Origin: Basidiobolus meristosporus CBS 931.73
Taxonomy: Eukaryota; Basidiobolomycota; Basidiobolomycetes; Basidiobolales; Basidiobolaceae
Reading direction: 5' to 3'
Assembly (NCBI GenBank): GCA_002104905.1
Contig: MCFE01000340.1
Coordinates: 1-64,000, forward strand
Length of the DNA: 64,000 nt
Part shown: piece by piece, positions 33,819 through 46,160 of the stretch
Position numbering within the stretch: position 1 is the first letter of the stretch
Layout: each line of letters begins with the position of its first letter
Made by a program: the position numbers and the translations under genes
Notes under the pieces: model-generated
The model's input: the letters and a program-made list of their open reading frames with translations, nothing else
The model's database searches: none
Told to the model about the DNA's origin: nothing

Positions 33819-36800
33819 TCACGCTGCTGTGAGCCTGGTCGTTATCGCGGGCTTTGCCTGAGCAGTTTTCCCCATGGGAGTCAATTCCGTATCGGTTGGG
33901 CCCGTTGTCCCACTGTTAGCGGGGAGGGTGGGGGTGTCCGCTGCGGTTGCGCTGCTACCACGATCAGCTTCCTTTTGGGAAGAGGCCCACTCCATGCTGA
34001 TGGCTATGAATCTACGCTCAAACGAATAGTGCTCTAGGTGGATGAATATATTAGTGTGTGATGGACAGGTCTCACGCATACATGTAGCCTTACCTGACAA
34101 AAACCTTATTGGATAATGCGCAGCGAACGAGGTCAGTGTAAGTTGATGGCAGCATGATAACGAAGACGCTTACCTCGATAGCTCGGCCCAACCACCTCCG
34201 ACCCGCACCATGACCATTTTGGTGATCAATAGTCGGCAGTAACAAAGCTTTGGATAGATTTCGCCAATCCAATAATGACCTTTCTCGTTCGCCCGGATTA
34301 CTTTGATGCTTATCGGGCAGCTGTTGACGACCCTTCCAATTTCCACATCAAGAGGGTCTTTCGGGTCAGAAGCGTAGGCGTTAGGTGAGCTCGACATCAT
34401 CTTCGTAGGTATGGGAGGCAACGGGCTTTGGGTATCGGGGCAAGCTTGCAGGGTTTTTTTGATTTGGCTAAGGCTGGGTGCAAGAAGTGATGGGGGTGCG
34501 GTGCCTGCTGGTCTACGAAGCCACTTGAAAGATTGGTTTGCAGCAGACATCTTCGATAGCGAGGCCTTCGTGGGCCTCATGTAGCTCCCAGTAACAGGGC
34601 TGGTTGGCCGCCAGGTAGACTTCGAATCAGTTAATTTGAACTGCCAGGTGATGTGTGGCGACATCGACCTTGATCGGGTTGGTAACCGCTTGCCAGTGGC
34701 GACTGAAGACAAACCGGTTCTTGGACTTTTCCTTTTCATCAGATCTTCCAGCTCCAGTAGTCGTGTGGTAATGAGAATCTTCATCTCCTCCCACTGCTCT
34801 GGTAAGATCTCCAGTCTTTCCTGAATATCCCAGTCATCCATCCCTTCGGCTAACGAGATGGCCTTCTCGATTTCCAATGGGATGCTTTGGGAAAGCATAT
34901 TGTAGGAGGATTCTAGTTCCTTTAAGGCTGCATGAGTTGCCTCCCTCCCTTCGGGGTTCTGCTCGATCAAGTCTAGTGAAGAGCCCATCGCATTGTCGAT
35001 TCTATTGACCAGTTCATGGAACTCCTGGGCGCGCTCAAATTTTCCTTTCAGCTGAGCCAGAGATGCCTGAAGCGACTTAGCTCGCACTTCCACGGTCTTC
35101 CGCTCACTCTGAAGCTTTTCGTCTACTTCGCTGGAAGTGCCAAATAAGCCATCGAATTGTTTGAATCTTTCCATGATGGTCTTGGTAAGAGTGGACTCCG
35201 CTTTTTTGAGTTCGCCCTCTACATCGACTGATACATCATCGTTCTTCTTGATCGTATCGATCTTACGGTCGAGGACATCGAGTTGACTGCATATGGATCC
35301 CAATATCTCCTTACCCAAAGCATTCCTCAGTTCATATGGGGCCAGGTCCAACTTGGCCAGCCTTGCTTGAATGGAGGAGTAGCGTTGCTTGAGCGAGGGA
35401 AGGTTCGGATGAAGGTTCTTTGACAAAGAGGACCAGTGCGGATGCTCAATGAAATCAACCCCAGAGCGGCATTTCTCTTGCTCTTGCTCTATATGTTTCT
35501 CTTCTTGATGCAGATCGATTTCAGCTACTCCCAACAGTCGCTCTAACCGAGTCTCGACGGCGCTCAGGGTTTTCTCCGCTACCCGGAGTTGTTGATGCCA
35601 TTGGACATGGAGACGCAGCAGTTCTGCCTCTTTTTTCATTCCATTATACATCTTAGAAAGGCTGGTCCATTCAGACTCGATGCTGTCCTGAGTTTGGCCG
35701 ATCTTATCCGCACTGTCTGGTGACTGCGCCAAGATCGTGAAGTAATATTCGCGCAGATGGTCATAGCGGGCAGTATGCCCCCGAAGGCTTAATTCCAGGT
35801 CCAAGTAAGCTTGAGCGAAGTGCTCGAGCTGCAATTCGTCATCGGGGTACGACTCGCCCTTTATGACGTTGAATGTGTTTCGAGCACTCGCTATTTCTTG
35901 GTGGCGGCTCACCAGTGCGCATCGGAAGTCCTCGGCGTCATCAAGATACACCGCCATGAGCCTGGAGTTTTTCATGCTGGCCAAGAATGCGGCCAGGTCC
36001 ACTTTAATCCGACCCAACATGGCCTCGGCGGCCGCGTTCTCTCGCTGTAGAAAGTCCGTATGCTCTGGTGAGCAATGCTCTCGCGCAGCAGCAAACGCAC
36101 TGCTCGTTTCTTGCTCCACCTCATCGAGCTTCTCCCGCCAATTCAGCACAGTCTCGTTGGCAATCATGATCGGATCAGCCGACTCGATCTCGCTATGGAT
36201 CCCTCCAAGCACTGAAGACAAATTCTGGGTGGCGACTACAAAACGCAAGTACATGAGTTTCGATTGCAACCTAGACGTGACGCTGGCGGAGAGCTCTTTC
36301 AGGCTGTCCCATAATATATCCAGCTCCCGACCGGAATGAATCATAGCTTGCAACTCAGTAGAGGAGTCTGGGCTCTTGGAATATTTTTCATACTCAACGC
36401 GAAGTGTGTCGAGGGCGAGAAGCATGACGTGTCTCTCTGAGATGTCACTATTTATCTGTAGAGTATCTTTCAATTGTGCCTCCAAAGAAGCAACACCATC
36501 AGAAATGTCTTCGGTGCTTAATAGGTGCATTGTTTCGCCAATCCATACGGTCAAATCGTGGTAGAGCTCCAAGTATTCATCATGTATTCTGTCTCTATGT
36601 AAAAGATCACGCTTCTGGGTAAACTCGGCGGAAATGGAACGTCTGGATTGCACAAGGACTTCGTATTGAGAGATGGCTGCCTGTAGTGCCTCTAAGCTGG
36701 ATTTCTCGATATCTCCGCCAGCTAGAAATGCCTCCATTTCTGGAATGATGCGGACCTGGCTACCCAACTCCTCTAAACCCTTTTCCAGTAGCTTGAGTTT

Positions 36801-39800
36801 CGATTCTATAGTGGTGTTACCACTTTCGCTATACACCACCAGGCTATCTAGTAGATCTCTGACCTCATCTATGCTGGCCTTCAGGTTCTTTGCCATACTG
36901 AACACCTCCACAACCGACGCTGATTGCAGTATCAGAAGTGTCCCTCGTTCCATTGTGCTACGTAGGCTTTCGTATTTTGCCAGGGCTCTATCCCGCTCCT
37001 CCAGTATGCGAGTCCTCTTCTCTGCAATGCTTGTATGAGGACTGCTTTGTAACAAGTCGATGACCGTTGCAATGGATCGGGAATGCCCGATGATATATTT
37101 CTTCTTAATATCAGTCAGCTGCTGATCCAATGCCTCGTACTTGGCTTGTAGTAGGGAAACATCACTCAAAGCGGGCGACCATTTGGCTTCGCGGATTAGC
37201 TGCACAATCTCAGCATTCTTGTCATCAAGTAGAGCATTCAGTATTTTCAGACCGTTCTCCATGGGAAGAACCTCACCCAAGATCCCTAGTAACTCCGAAT
37301 TGTTTCTTAGATTCCTACGAAGATTAGATACACGTAACTGAATATCCTCGAAGTCAGCTACGATCCTATCCATATCTTCAGGCCTTTCTTCATCCGGTAG
37401 GCAGTCCAGAGAATTCTTGATATAGGCCAGGTGATCCAGCTCTTTCTTTTCGAATTGCTCAAGGTTCAAATCACCTTCCTTTAATTTGAGCAGAAGCGAA
37501 TCTACGCGTGACTGAGTCGTTAGCTCATTAAATTGGGTCGTCACCGAGTCGCACACCTGTTCAACCCCAGTGATAATGACCTTGGCTGCTCCGGCCTGAC
37601 ACCACCACTGGTTTGAGTTGCTTTCCTTCAAGGACTCAATCAGATAATTTCTGGTGTATTCATACGTATCTTCAAGCTCGGCAAGTCTCTTGGCGTAAAC
37701 ATCATCATCGGAATTGAACAGCTCTCCAAACTCCAGGCTCAAATGCTCAATCTGCTGCTTAAATGTAAGCAGCTGGGACTCTGCTTCATTACGAAGTTCT
37801 TCTTGATCCACTATCTTTTTAGCTAGTAGTCCAATATCACTCATCTTCATCTCAAGCTTGTCAGCTAGCTTCCCAAACTCAAAGCCTCTCGATATCATCC
37901 TAACCTCCTTTTTTCGTCGCTCCAGGCTCTCTTGGACCTCTATCCACGAGCCCAATAGTACCTGGTGGATATTTTCGATGATAATCCGTATTCCAGAACT
38001 ACTCTCCCCAAGCCGCTCGGTGGTTTGCATCTCGAACGAAGCCCAGGTGGCATCTTTAAATGTAGAAATCTCTCTTTCGAGCTGGCCAATCTCCTGATGC
38101 AACTCGTCATGCTGCCTCGGGGTACATGAGAGGCCATGCGCCAATATTCTGGAAGAAAGTGTCGAGCGCAGCCTTTCCAGGACGTTTTCAATATCCTTTG
38201 CTGTGTCTTGCCAGCGAGTTGGCGTTCCTTTATTGTTCAGCTCCCCCCGCTTCTGCTCGTAGATAAGCTCGCTTTCTTTCAGGCTCTCCTCAAGCTGCGC
38301 ATGCCGCTCTTGAGCAAGCTGGATATCCATGGCTTTCGCATAAATGATGGCCATATCTTGAAACTTCTTTCGAAGCAAACGCAACCCATTTCCGGTTTGG
38401 GCCATGGCATGTTCGGCGCTCTCTTCATCCCAGCTGTCAATGTCTGCCTTAATGGAGACAAGCTTGCTCTGCATGAGCTTTTCGATTTGAAGGTACTTGA
38501 ACAGTTCTTCGAATCTCTGGATCTCATTGTTGAGCACGTTTAGCCGATCCTGCCACTTTTGCACCAAACTTTCTGCTGTACTCAACTTGCTTGGGATGTC
38601 GCACGCATCCGTCTTTCCTGGAAAATTAGATGGGCTAAGAAGTGCAGAGAGTTCGGATTCCATAGCTTTTAAAGAATTAAATGAGCTTTTCAGTAGTGCC
38701 TTTTGCTCGGACAACACTGTTTTGTACTTCCCGAAATCAAGTGCGCACGATAGTAGATTTGCCTCTACCTCAGCGATGCTGGCAGCCCCCTCTTCAAGCT
38801 TCGCTGTTGCCTCATCTAGTCGACTCAGAAGATCCTCGGTCGACTTGTCTTGCTTGAGCTGTAGGCTCTCCTCCGTGATAAGCGTCTTTGCAGATAACAA
38901 GGAGCAATTTAGAGACTCTTGGGCTGAATGAAGGTACGCTGGGCAATGCGTAGGCATCTCTTCCACAATCAGTATGATGGAATGCTCCAATTCTTCTAAA
39001 TCGTGGCTAACACTTGATAGCAACGATGAACGCTCTCTTCGCGGTGTGTCAGCTTGGCGCATCGCTCTGAGCCTATGGATATCGCTTGTCAACTCATCGA
39101 TTGCCTTTTCGAACACGCTGATTTCTTCTATCTTGTCAACAATGGCCTGGTGATCTTTGCAGGCACAGCTAAGTTCCGAAATCGCCCGGCGAAGCTCTTC
39201 ATACTCGGCTACCACTCTCTCAGATTGCTCTTTTACTTGGCTTCTGTAGACCTCTTCACATGTGTCGCCTTCAGCGGTTGATTTCTCTGCCATGGACACG
39301 AATTGCCGAACGTCTTGAGCTAGTTCGGCAGCAACACTCTCACTAGAAGTTAACGTCACCCAATAGTCCCCAAGAGTGAGCCGACCCAATTCTGTCTTCA
39401 AGTCTGGTATTGCGGGGAGAGCTTTCAAAGATTGCTGGGCCTTTGAGATAAGCCTATCGCCCACAACCAAGGGGTCTTCTGTGTGGCGCTCGTGTTTCTT
39501 TTGAGCTCTGTCGATGCTGGACTCTGTGTGAGCTGCCACCAAAATGGTCTGTGACTGCAGATCCTTGTGTTTTCTTGCAAAGATGGTATAGAACTGAGAC
39601 ACATAGGTCATGATCGACCTTTCATCCGGCAGCTTTACACACAAGAGATCTTCCGCATCCAGCAAAAGCGGGATGCCCATACTCTCGTGGGCAATTAAGA
39701 AGGCTTCGTTGAGTATGCCCTCCCATTCTTCACGACCTTTCTCGGCCCGGATCCGTACCAACTTCGGGTGAGCAATCGAGTTGGGGTCATGGCGATGAAT

Positions 39801-40541
39801 TAGAGTGGAAAAGGCGACGCCATCCTTCCAGGATTCATGAAAATCCTCTACCCGGGGTCCAATTTCGCCATAGTTGGCGAGTTGGCTTTGAACCCACCGC
39901 ATAAGCAGATCTTTGGTATCCATTCTGGCGGCGTTCTGCACCTGTTGATGAATGGGTTAGTAAGGTTAACCGCACGACACCATCACTACTGAATGAATCC
40001 CAGTTCCCCTTACATTTTCTACATCTCCAGTACAGTGGCCGAATCCAGTTTCCGCTGGGTTAATCGGTCTCTCGTCGGCGATTTGCTGAATTTGAAATTT
40101 GAGAATTAACTGCCAAATAAGTTCAAGTAGGTGGGTGATATTCCCCTCTTCAATATCCTTGCTGTTCAAGCAGGAAAGTGGCTCCCCCAACGTCTTTTCT
40201 AAAAAAAGTAGAGCGGTCTCTACGTTGGAACGGCCTTGGGTGGGGGAAGATACATCCTCAACCTTGGGAAGTGGCTGCTTAGAGAGAACCTCCAACAGCT
40301 TGAGCAAGCGTTCCCCGTCTCTAAAGCCCGTCTCTATTGAGGCAATATGGTCCTCTTTCAATGCTAGCTGGAAATTGATCCATTTGGTGAACGTTTTTCT
40401 TTGAATCTCCTCATACGTGGAGCTGAGAGTCAGGAGTTTGTCCGAGAATTTCGGCGGGGCACAATGAGTTTTCGTGCCGAGAGGTGGATTGGTGGATAGG
40501 CAAAATGAAGAAACGCTTCCTCTAAGTGTGGTCTGGGACAT
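33819..40541 (-). CDS. Spectraplakin-like giant: tandem CH, spectrin-like rod, GAR domain
   Basis: Four exons on the minus strand, 40541..40014, 39941..34174, 34104..34094 and 34033..33819, give 2173 aa. Intron 1 (GTAAGG..TACTAAC..CAACAG) separates the two calponin-homology domains. CH1 (about 43-150) has QRKTFTKWINFQLA and LIWQLILKFQIQ; CH2 (about 183-290) has DLLMRWVQSQL and LLDAEDLL. Together they form an actin-binding unit like that of alpha-actinin and spectrin. Residues from about 300 to 2000 are Glu/Lys/Leu-rich helical rod with spectrin-repeat-like spacing, including recurring Trp. A GAR (GAS2-related) microtubule-binding domain lies at about 2038-2110, ending MVMVRVGGGWAELSRFLSEH. 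The last part of that motif is only produced if an 11-nt microexon is spliced in; stopping at 34170 would cut it. A short Thr/Pro/Ala-rich tail follows. Role inferred: linking actin to microtubules. It converges with the upstream kinase-like gene. Confidence 0.82.
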
Positions 40542-41063
40542 GGAAACGCTCGGTTGAGGTCTTTATTTGAAAATATATGCACAGCGGTCAGACAAATTAG
40601 AAATAGTATAAGGTATAAAGGAAGAAATCTACAAGGGAAAACTATGGTCGCCTCTAACAAGAACCCACTTAACCCTCCAGCCAGCTTCAAAGTCGAGCTC
40701 TTGATAGAGACGGCGGCCTCCTTGTTCCCATCCATCCAATAAGGGAGTGGTCATTGCTATTCAAGAATTTAATTCATTAACCAGCATGCATGAATATGAC
40801 TGCATCTTTCCATATGAATGCCATGCTAAATTGGTTCAATCCGCACAACAATCAAAACTCAGAATGCTGCGAATCCACTCTCCTGCTTCCCCCTATACAT
40901 CTGGATTTCCTCACCCGAATGACTTGACATGGATCTTCATATCACGAAGAATTCGCACCATTGAATCAATCCTAAGTACTGCATGTAGCAGAAATTGATC
41001 CAATTTATTCCGCTTTGGTCGGCGCGCCATTCCGGAATATTAACTCCCCGAAAAATTCGCGCC
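40542..41063. promoter_or_regulatory. Shared divergent promoter region
   Basis: The giant cytoskeletal gene starts to the left and the Pus7-like gene to the right of this 522-nt gap. A CATATATTTT stretch on the minus strand (40569-40580) lies about 30-40 nt upstream of the left ATG. No factor site is recognised. Confidence 0.45.
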
Positions 41064-43045
41064 ATGTTAGCCATGTTGTTACCGAGGTGTACGGCTTCTT
41101 TATGGAGCCGACCACCACTCCGCTGGAGGCTCCTGTGCGACAAATCCTACGTCCTCTCTCGCCCATTCCTGGTACCTTCTCAATCTCACCCTAGGAGCCA
41201 CCCCCCGATACGTTTGTATACGACCTCGCCTCCGGCAGATGTCTCTCTTCAAAGCTCTATTGAAGAGCCCAATCCCGGCGACAGCGAGCTAAAGGGCGAA
41301 ACTTGGGGGGAGAAGGCAGTTGGAATCACCGAGTTTCTCCGAGTTCCTACCACCAGCATTTCAGGAATCATCAAGCACCGGTATTCGGATTTCGTGGTCA
41401 ACGAGATAGACTTGAGTGGAAGGCCTGTACACCTCTCCGATTTCTCCCTACCCAAGACAACTCCTTTGACACCGTCAGAAGTAGTTTCGCTTGAGGAGAG
41501 TGTCTGTGCACTGTTGGACCTGATCCACGACCCCGCTGTAGTCCGGGAAATCCAACGTCTCTTTGACACTAGGGGAGAGGAGCCTACTGCGGTGTACATC
41601 GACGGTATAGGTGGCAAAGCAGCACGACAAAGAATCCATCAATTTTTCAAGAGCGCCTTCGAACGTAAGCTGACCACGGACACCGTCGACGGCAGAGTCA
41701 AGGTCGAGTACGTCTCGGATAGGCCGAAGCCCAGGGACCGGTGGCATTGGCGGAAAAGCAAACCGTGGGACATTGCCGAAGGAGAGTTCTGCCAATTCGT
41801 GGTGCGCAAAGAAAACAGAGACACCGCTGACGTCGTCGGCGATATTGCCCGAATGACCAAACTCAGTCCCAAAGTCTTCTCTTACGCGGGAACCAAGGAC
41901 AGACGTGGGATCACTACCCAGTTGGTGACCGGGCATCATGTCAAGGCCGAGAGGCTCCTGGGATTAAACAAATCGATGCGGGGAGTTCAGGTGGGGGGAT
42001 TCAAGTACACCCCCGACAAGATAGACCTGGGTGACCTAAGCGGGAACCGGTTCGTCATCACCATCAGAGAGCTGGAGGCAGAGTCGATGGAGATGGTCGA
42101 CCGTGAATTGACTGCTCTAAGGGATAGAGGGTTCATCAACTATTTTGGTATGCAAAGGTTCGGTGCCCGCGCGGTGCCCACCCATGTCGTCGGCAAGCAT
42201 TTGTTGCTGGGGAATTGGGAAAAGGCTGTCGATTTGATTCTCATGCCGCGTGAAGGCGAGACAGGCACCATCGCGGAAGCCCGACAGCAGTGGGCCAGCA
42301 CGCGGGACCCGAGCCTAGTCGTCAGCCTCTTCCCTAAGCGATGTGTTGCTGAGGTCAAGGTGCTATCAACACTGGCCCAGAATGGACGGCGGCGGGATTT
42401 TTTGGGGGCCATAAGCACGATCCCTCGCAACCTTAGGTTGATGTACGTTCATGCCTACCAGTCGTTCATCTGGAACCAGATGGTTTCGCAACGCATCCGC
42501 ATGTATGGTTCCGATAAGCCAGTCGCAGGAGATCTTGTGCTTGCTGAACGTCCCCTAGAGAAGGGTGGTGGCTGTGTGAAGGCTTTGACCTCCGCCGACT
42601 TGTCCCAGTATTCAATCTATGACATAGTAATGCCGTTGCCCGGATTCGACGTGGAGTATCCGGAAAATGAGATCGGTAAGAGATATCTTGAGCGACTAGG
42701 CAAGGATGGGCTGGATCCCAGAGGAATGCATAGGAGTGTCAAGTAAGTCGGATGTGCACGCAGGCTTCCAATCGCATGCGCTAATCACTTCAATCAAGGG
42801 AATTCTCGTTGCCCGGGTCCTATCGGCCATGTGTGGTTAAGCCCATGGATACAACCTGGGAGCTGTTAGGTTACTCCGACCCTGATGAAGATCTCCCTGC
42901 TGTTGACCATCAAGAATCAATGCAAACTCCTCCCTCCCTTAATGGCTCTTACCAAGCCCTTAGACTTTCGTTCTCTCTTGGCCCTAGTCAATATGCTACT
43001 ATGGCCTTACGAGAGTTCATGAAGCTGAAAACACCTAGCGAATAA
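41064..43045 (+). CDS. PUS7: tRNA/mRNA pseudouridine synthase, TruD/Pus7 family
   Basis: Two exons, 41064..42742 and 42799..43045, encode 641 aa. The intron (GTAAGT..CTAATC..CAAG) rejoins HRSVK to EFSLPGSYR, the conserved C-terminal TruD segment (SVKDF..SGxYR). The catalytic motif AGTKDRRGITTQ places the Asp near residue 279. NYFGMQRFG is near 359, and LGDLSGNRFVITIR and YQSFIWNQM are also family blocks. The enzyme isomerises uridine to pseudouridine in tRNA, snRNA and mRNA; yeast Pus7 is mainly nuclear. The ATG at 41064 is the first in frame and is followed by an Arg-rich, nearly acid-free stretch ending RLYTTSPP, like a mitochondrial presequence. Length is near that of yeast Pus7 (676 aa). 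The gene looks intact. Confidence 0.95.
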
Positions 43046-43169
43046 TATTGGATCTTCTTGATACACAATTCGTTGTTAAACTACATGGACGATTGCGCTT
43101 GCCTTGCAGGGATGGGATGTTCATCAACACTTTTTGGGTTCTGAGTATGTATCTTATCAATGAGGTCTG

Positions 43170-43297
43170 CATCACTACAGTTCAATATGGTTGAGGGGTA
43201 TTGATGCCATGAGGATGCCATACAAAACCGCACTCTACCAGTAACTCCATTAAACTCCACCATTCAATAAGCGTTTCTGCCCTAATGCCCTTCACTC
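43170..43297 (-). repeat. Family X repeat fragment, inverted
   Basis: The minus strand reads GAAACGCTTATTGAATGGTG and GTTTAATGGAGTTACTGGTAGAGTG, matching the family X block near 56865-56930, and then jumps to CATCAATACCCCTCAA, which lies several hundred bases further on in other copies. It is an internally deleted fragment. Confidence 0.6.
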
Positions 43298-43760
43298 TGT
43301 TGTGGGAGTCTTGGAGATTTTGGAAGCGAATGGAAAACAAGCATACTGTGTGATTGTCACTTGGTAATTTATTGAATGTAGAAGTGGTATTTATACTTTT
43401 AGACAGTCTAGGCACACTAAACGCTTAGAATCTGCTTAGGATGGTCCTAAGAGTATTTGTGCCAAGTTTGAGGCTCTTTGGACCACTTTGAGATTTTTCA
43501 TGTCCAAATGTTGTGAGAATATACCTGCAAGCATTTCATCAGTAAGATTGTAAGATAGCATGGCTAAGTTACTCTCAATAGCTTCTCAGAGGGAATGATT
43601 CATGAAATCTGCATTCCCAGTTCTAGCATATAAATATGCACACCTATTCAATTTTGTACGTACTTGATTATCTTCAAATACAGTGGAATTAAGCTTGGGT
43701 CTTCAAAGAGCTTTCTTGGCTCTTTTTTTGTTCCATGAGTTTGCTACTTGAGATTAAGAT
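43298..43760 (-). mobile_element. Truncated copia 3' end (LTR plus RNase H remnant)
   Basis: From 43298 (TGTTGTGGGAGTCTTGGAG) to about 43510 the sequence matches the first part of the copia LTRs. From about 43540 to 43740 it matches the RNase H region at 13195-13390 (CTAAGTTACTCTCAATAGCTTC, TTGATTATCTTCAAA, AAAGAGCTTTCTTGGC). It is a decayed minus-strand fragment of the same copia family, not a solo LTR. Confidence 0.65.
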
Positions 43761-43789
43761 AGGTTTATCCTATTATATTATATTACTTT

Positions 43790-45310
43790 TGCTTTTATCC
43801 CAAGAGATGCTGACTACTATCCTATCAGTATACTCAAAGCTGATATCAACAAATGCATGAGCATTATCCTTTATTCAAATCAGCAAATGAATTTTGGGCC
43901 AGCATTAATATGCTGAGGAAGCTTCTAAAGAATAACAGAAACTATCAGAGGCAGAAAAACATGGGTGCCATGACTAAAAACCAGCCACTTCCTGAAGAGC
44001 CTGCTATAAGCAGGGTCAAAAGCCCTAAACAAGCAGCAGAGAAATGTCAGGTAGCTGGAAGAGTGCAGCTAAGGAACAAACAGGCAGAAACAGATGCACC
44101 AGTGCAATATTTAGCAAGCAAAAAGCATAGGTCCATTCAAGAAGCACTCAGTCAAAGTAGTAGTGTAGAACCTGGCAGTGCTAAAACCAACAGTTTCCTC
44201 AGGAGCCCATCACCCCATGGCTGAAAGCTCTAAGAAAGTGGCAAAGATATGTCAGGTTGCCAAAATAGTGGCAGCAAGGGATAAGCAGGCAGAAAAAGAT
44301 ATAGCAGCACAGCATTTATCTAGGAAAAAATGTAGTTCAATACAAGAAGGACTCAGATAAAGCAGCAATGAAAGACCTGGCAGTGATAAAGGAAAATCTG
44401 AAGGGCAAAAAGTCTACCCAAGCCTGAGACAGGTAAGTGTGGAAAAAAAGCTGCAGTTCTTACCAATTAATGCTATAAGCCCAGAACAAGCTGAATCTAA
44501 TCATAGCCAAGCAGAGTTCCCAGGAAGACAACAGCTGCTTTCTCAAGAGTTGGAAGCACAGCCTGTTAAGCTACACTCCAGTGAGGTAGAGGAGTTTGCA
44601 GTGAAAGCCACCTTGTCTACCATAGCCTCCATATCCTCCATTGTAGACAGAGTGGAGATCTCACTGACAGCCAAAGCAACAATGTCAAGAACTCAGCAGA
44701 CTATCACAATGCCTACAGTGAAATATTGGGCCAATAACAGGTACAGCAAAATGTTGCAGCACTAGTTTGAGAGCAGTGCTCATGAGAATGCACTTGAATA
44801 TTGCAAGGATTTATTGCCAAGACTGGCAGATGAGGTGCTAGACCTTTTGGTGCTTACTGAAGACCTTAATGTATGGGAACCAGTGAATGGACAATGGCAT
44901 AAAGCATTAGGGCTCCTGCCAAAGACATTAGAAATGGGCATTACAGCAGAACTACTTATTGAATGGTTGATTTTAATGAAGTTATTATTGAGTGTAAGGC
45001 TGGGCTTAATGTCAGTGTTGGGTATAGGAGCTTGTATAGGCCTGCAAAACTGGCAAATAAGTTACAACTGAAGTTTCAACAGAAATAAACCAATTTGTTT
45101 GCATAAAAAGTAAGATTATTGTTTGAGTCAGGAAGTAGGGAGAGTGAAATAGAGGCAATAGCCAATCAATATGCACTGATGTAGCAGGTGATTGAGTGTC
45201 CAGGGTCAGAAAGTAACAGAATTGGCAGAGAACCAATTAAAAGCCACTTATGTATTGTAATATTGAAAACTTTTGACCAAGTTTCTTGTAAAATCTGGGG
45301 TACAGTTTGT
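43790..45310 (+). repeat. Family X repeat, copy 1, with decayed ORF
   Basis: The plus strand carries a broken reading frame. HEHYPLFKSANEFWASINML and NNRNYQRQKN occur near 43855-43960, two Lys/Gln-rich internal repeats (EKCQVAGR...RNKQ at about 44011-44170 and KICQVAKI...RDKQ at about 44222-44357) follow, and a block ending DLNVWEPVNGQWHKALG is near 44860-44910. A noncoding tail follows (ACTTATTGAATGGTTG, CCAATCAATATGCACTGA, ACTTTTGACCAAGTTTCTTG). No known family was recognised. See the copies at 55729 and 58095. Confidence 0.65.
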
Positions 45311-45623
45311 CTTAATAGTCTTTCATGGTGTCCCCATGGCATCAATACCACTTGATCATGGGATTTAAACTCTGTGCTGGCCTTTTGAAGGGATTATCAC
45401 AATCATTTTCACAGGGACTCTATATGAGACTCATGAAAGGTGAAGTATGGTTTATTGTACTTTACATACCAAGCAAGATGAAGTAGAGAACTGAGAATAG
45501 ATATAGTAGCAACAGAGATCTATATGTTCAGCTTTATGCTAACAGTCAAGCTGCTTGAATCCTAGCAAAAATTCCTGGCACAAAAGCTTCAAGTGTGCTA
45601 TATTAGAATTGGTGATACACTAC
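45311..45623. repeat. Family X tail and unassigned repeat DNA
   Basis: The first part shares GGCATCAATACCACTTGATCAT with the tails of the other copies (near 57280 and 60205). The rest is AT-rich DNA without recognisable genes, ending at the gypsy LTR. Confidence 0.4.
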
Positions 45624-46144
45624 TGTTATGAATAGACACAAGGCAGGAGGAAAAGCTAGGCACGGCAGGAAAGGACTTAGGTGTGGACCATCAAGGCAAG
45701 GCAGGATTCAAGGCAAGGCTTTTTATTCAAGACCTGTGTTTATCAGACTGAGGAATACTTAAGGGAGGATAGGACTATATATACCTTTTGGTTATACTGA
45801 TGCCAAGAGATATTGGCTAATACTAATGGGGTTGTGGGGTGAGGCACAGCAATGGTGCTGGGGAAAATGACATAGATGACACGGCACTGAGACAGGATGG
45901 GGAAGTGGATTAGGTCACCTGATCATGTGACTAAGTCATGTGACATGGTATTTCCATATATAGTACTGGACTATGAAAAATATGATGGGAAGCTTCCATG
46001 GAATGTTCCATTGTGTAACAGTGGTTTGGAAGGGTCAGGAACTTTCTGGAAGGTAGTAGAAGGTTCCAGAAGGAATCTCTTAGAAATTGAGCTAGGAAGC
46101 TGAAACTTGGCATGGGTGTTCATGGTTGTCATGTGATCATGACA
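45624..46144 (-). repeat. 3' LTR of gypsy element 1
   Basis: 521 bp, starting TGTTATGAATAGAC and ending CATGTGATCATGACA on the plus strand. It directly abuts the polypurine tract and coding region of element 1. Confidence 0.75.
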
Positions 46145-46160
46145 CTATTCTCCTTTTCCA
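46145..46160 (-). other. Polypurine tract of gypsy element 1
   Basis: The minus strand reads TGGAAAAGGAGAATAG immediately before the LTR, the expected place and composition for the plus-strand DNA primer. Confidence 0.75.

Noticed and set aside
33489-34037. 182-codon plus-strand ORF between the convergent genes
   Set aside because: It overlaps the last exon of the giant cytoskeletal gene in antisense and has no domain.
34170-34172. TAA as the true end of the giant cytoskeletal protein
   Set aside because: It truncates the GAR motif and directly follows a good donor (GAG/GTAAGC). Splicing on to FLSEH fits the family better.
43298-43760. Solo copia LTR
   Set aside because: RNase H-like sequence follows the partial LTR, so it is a truncated element end.
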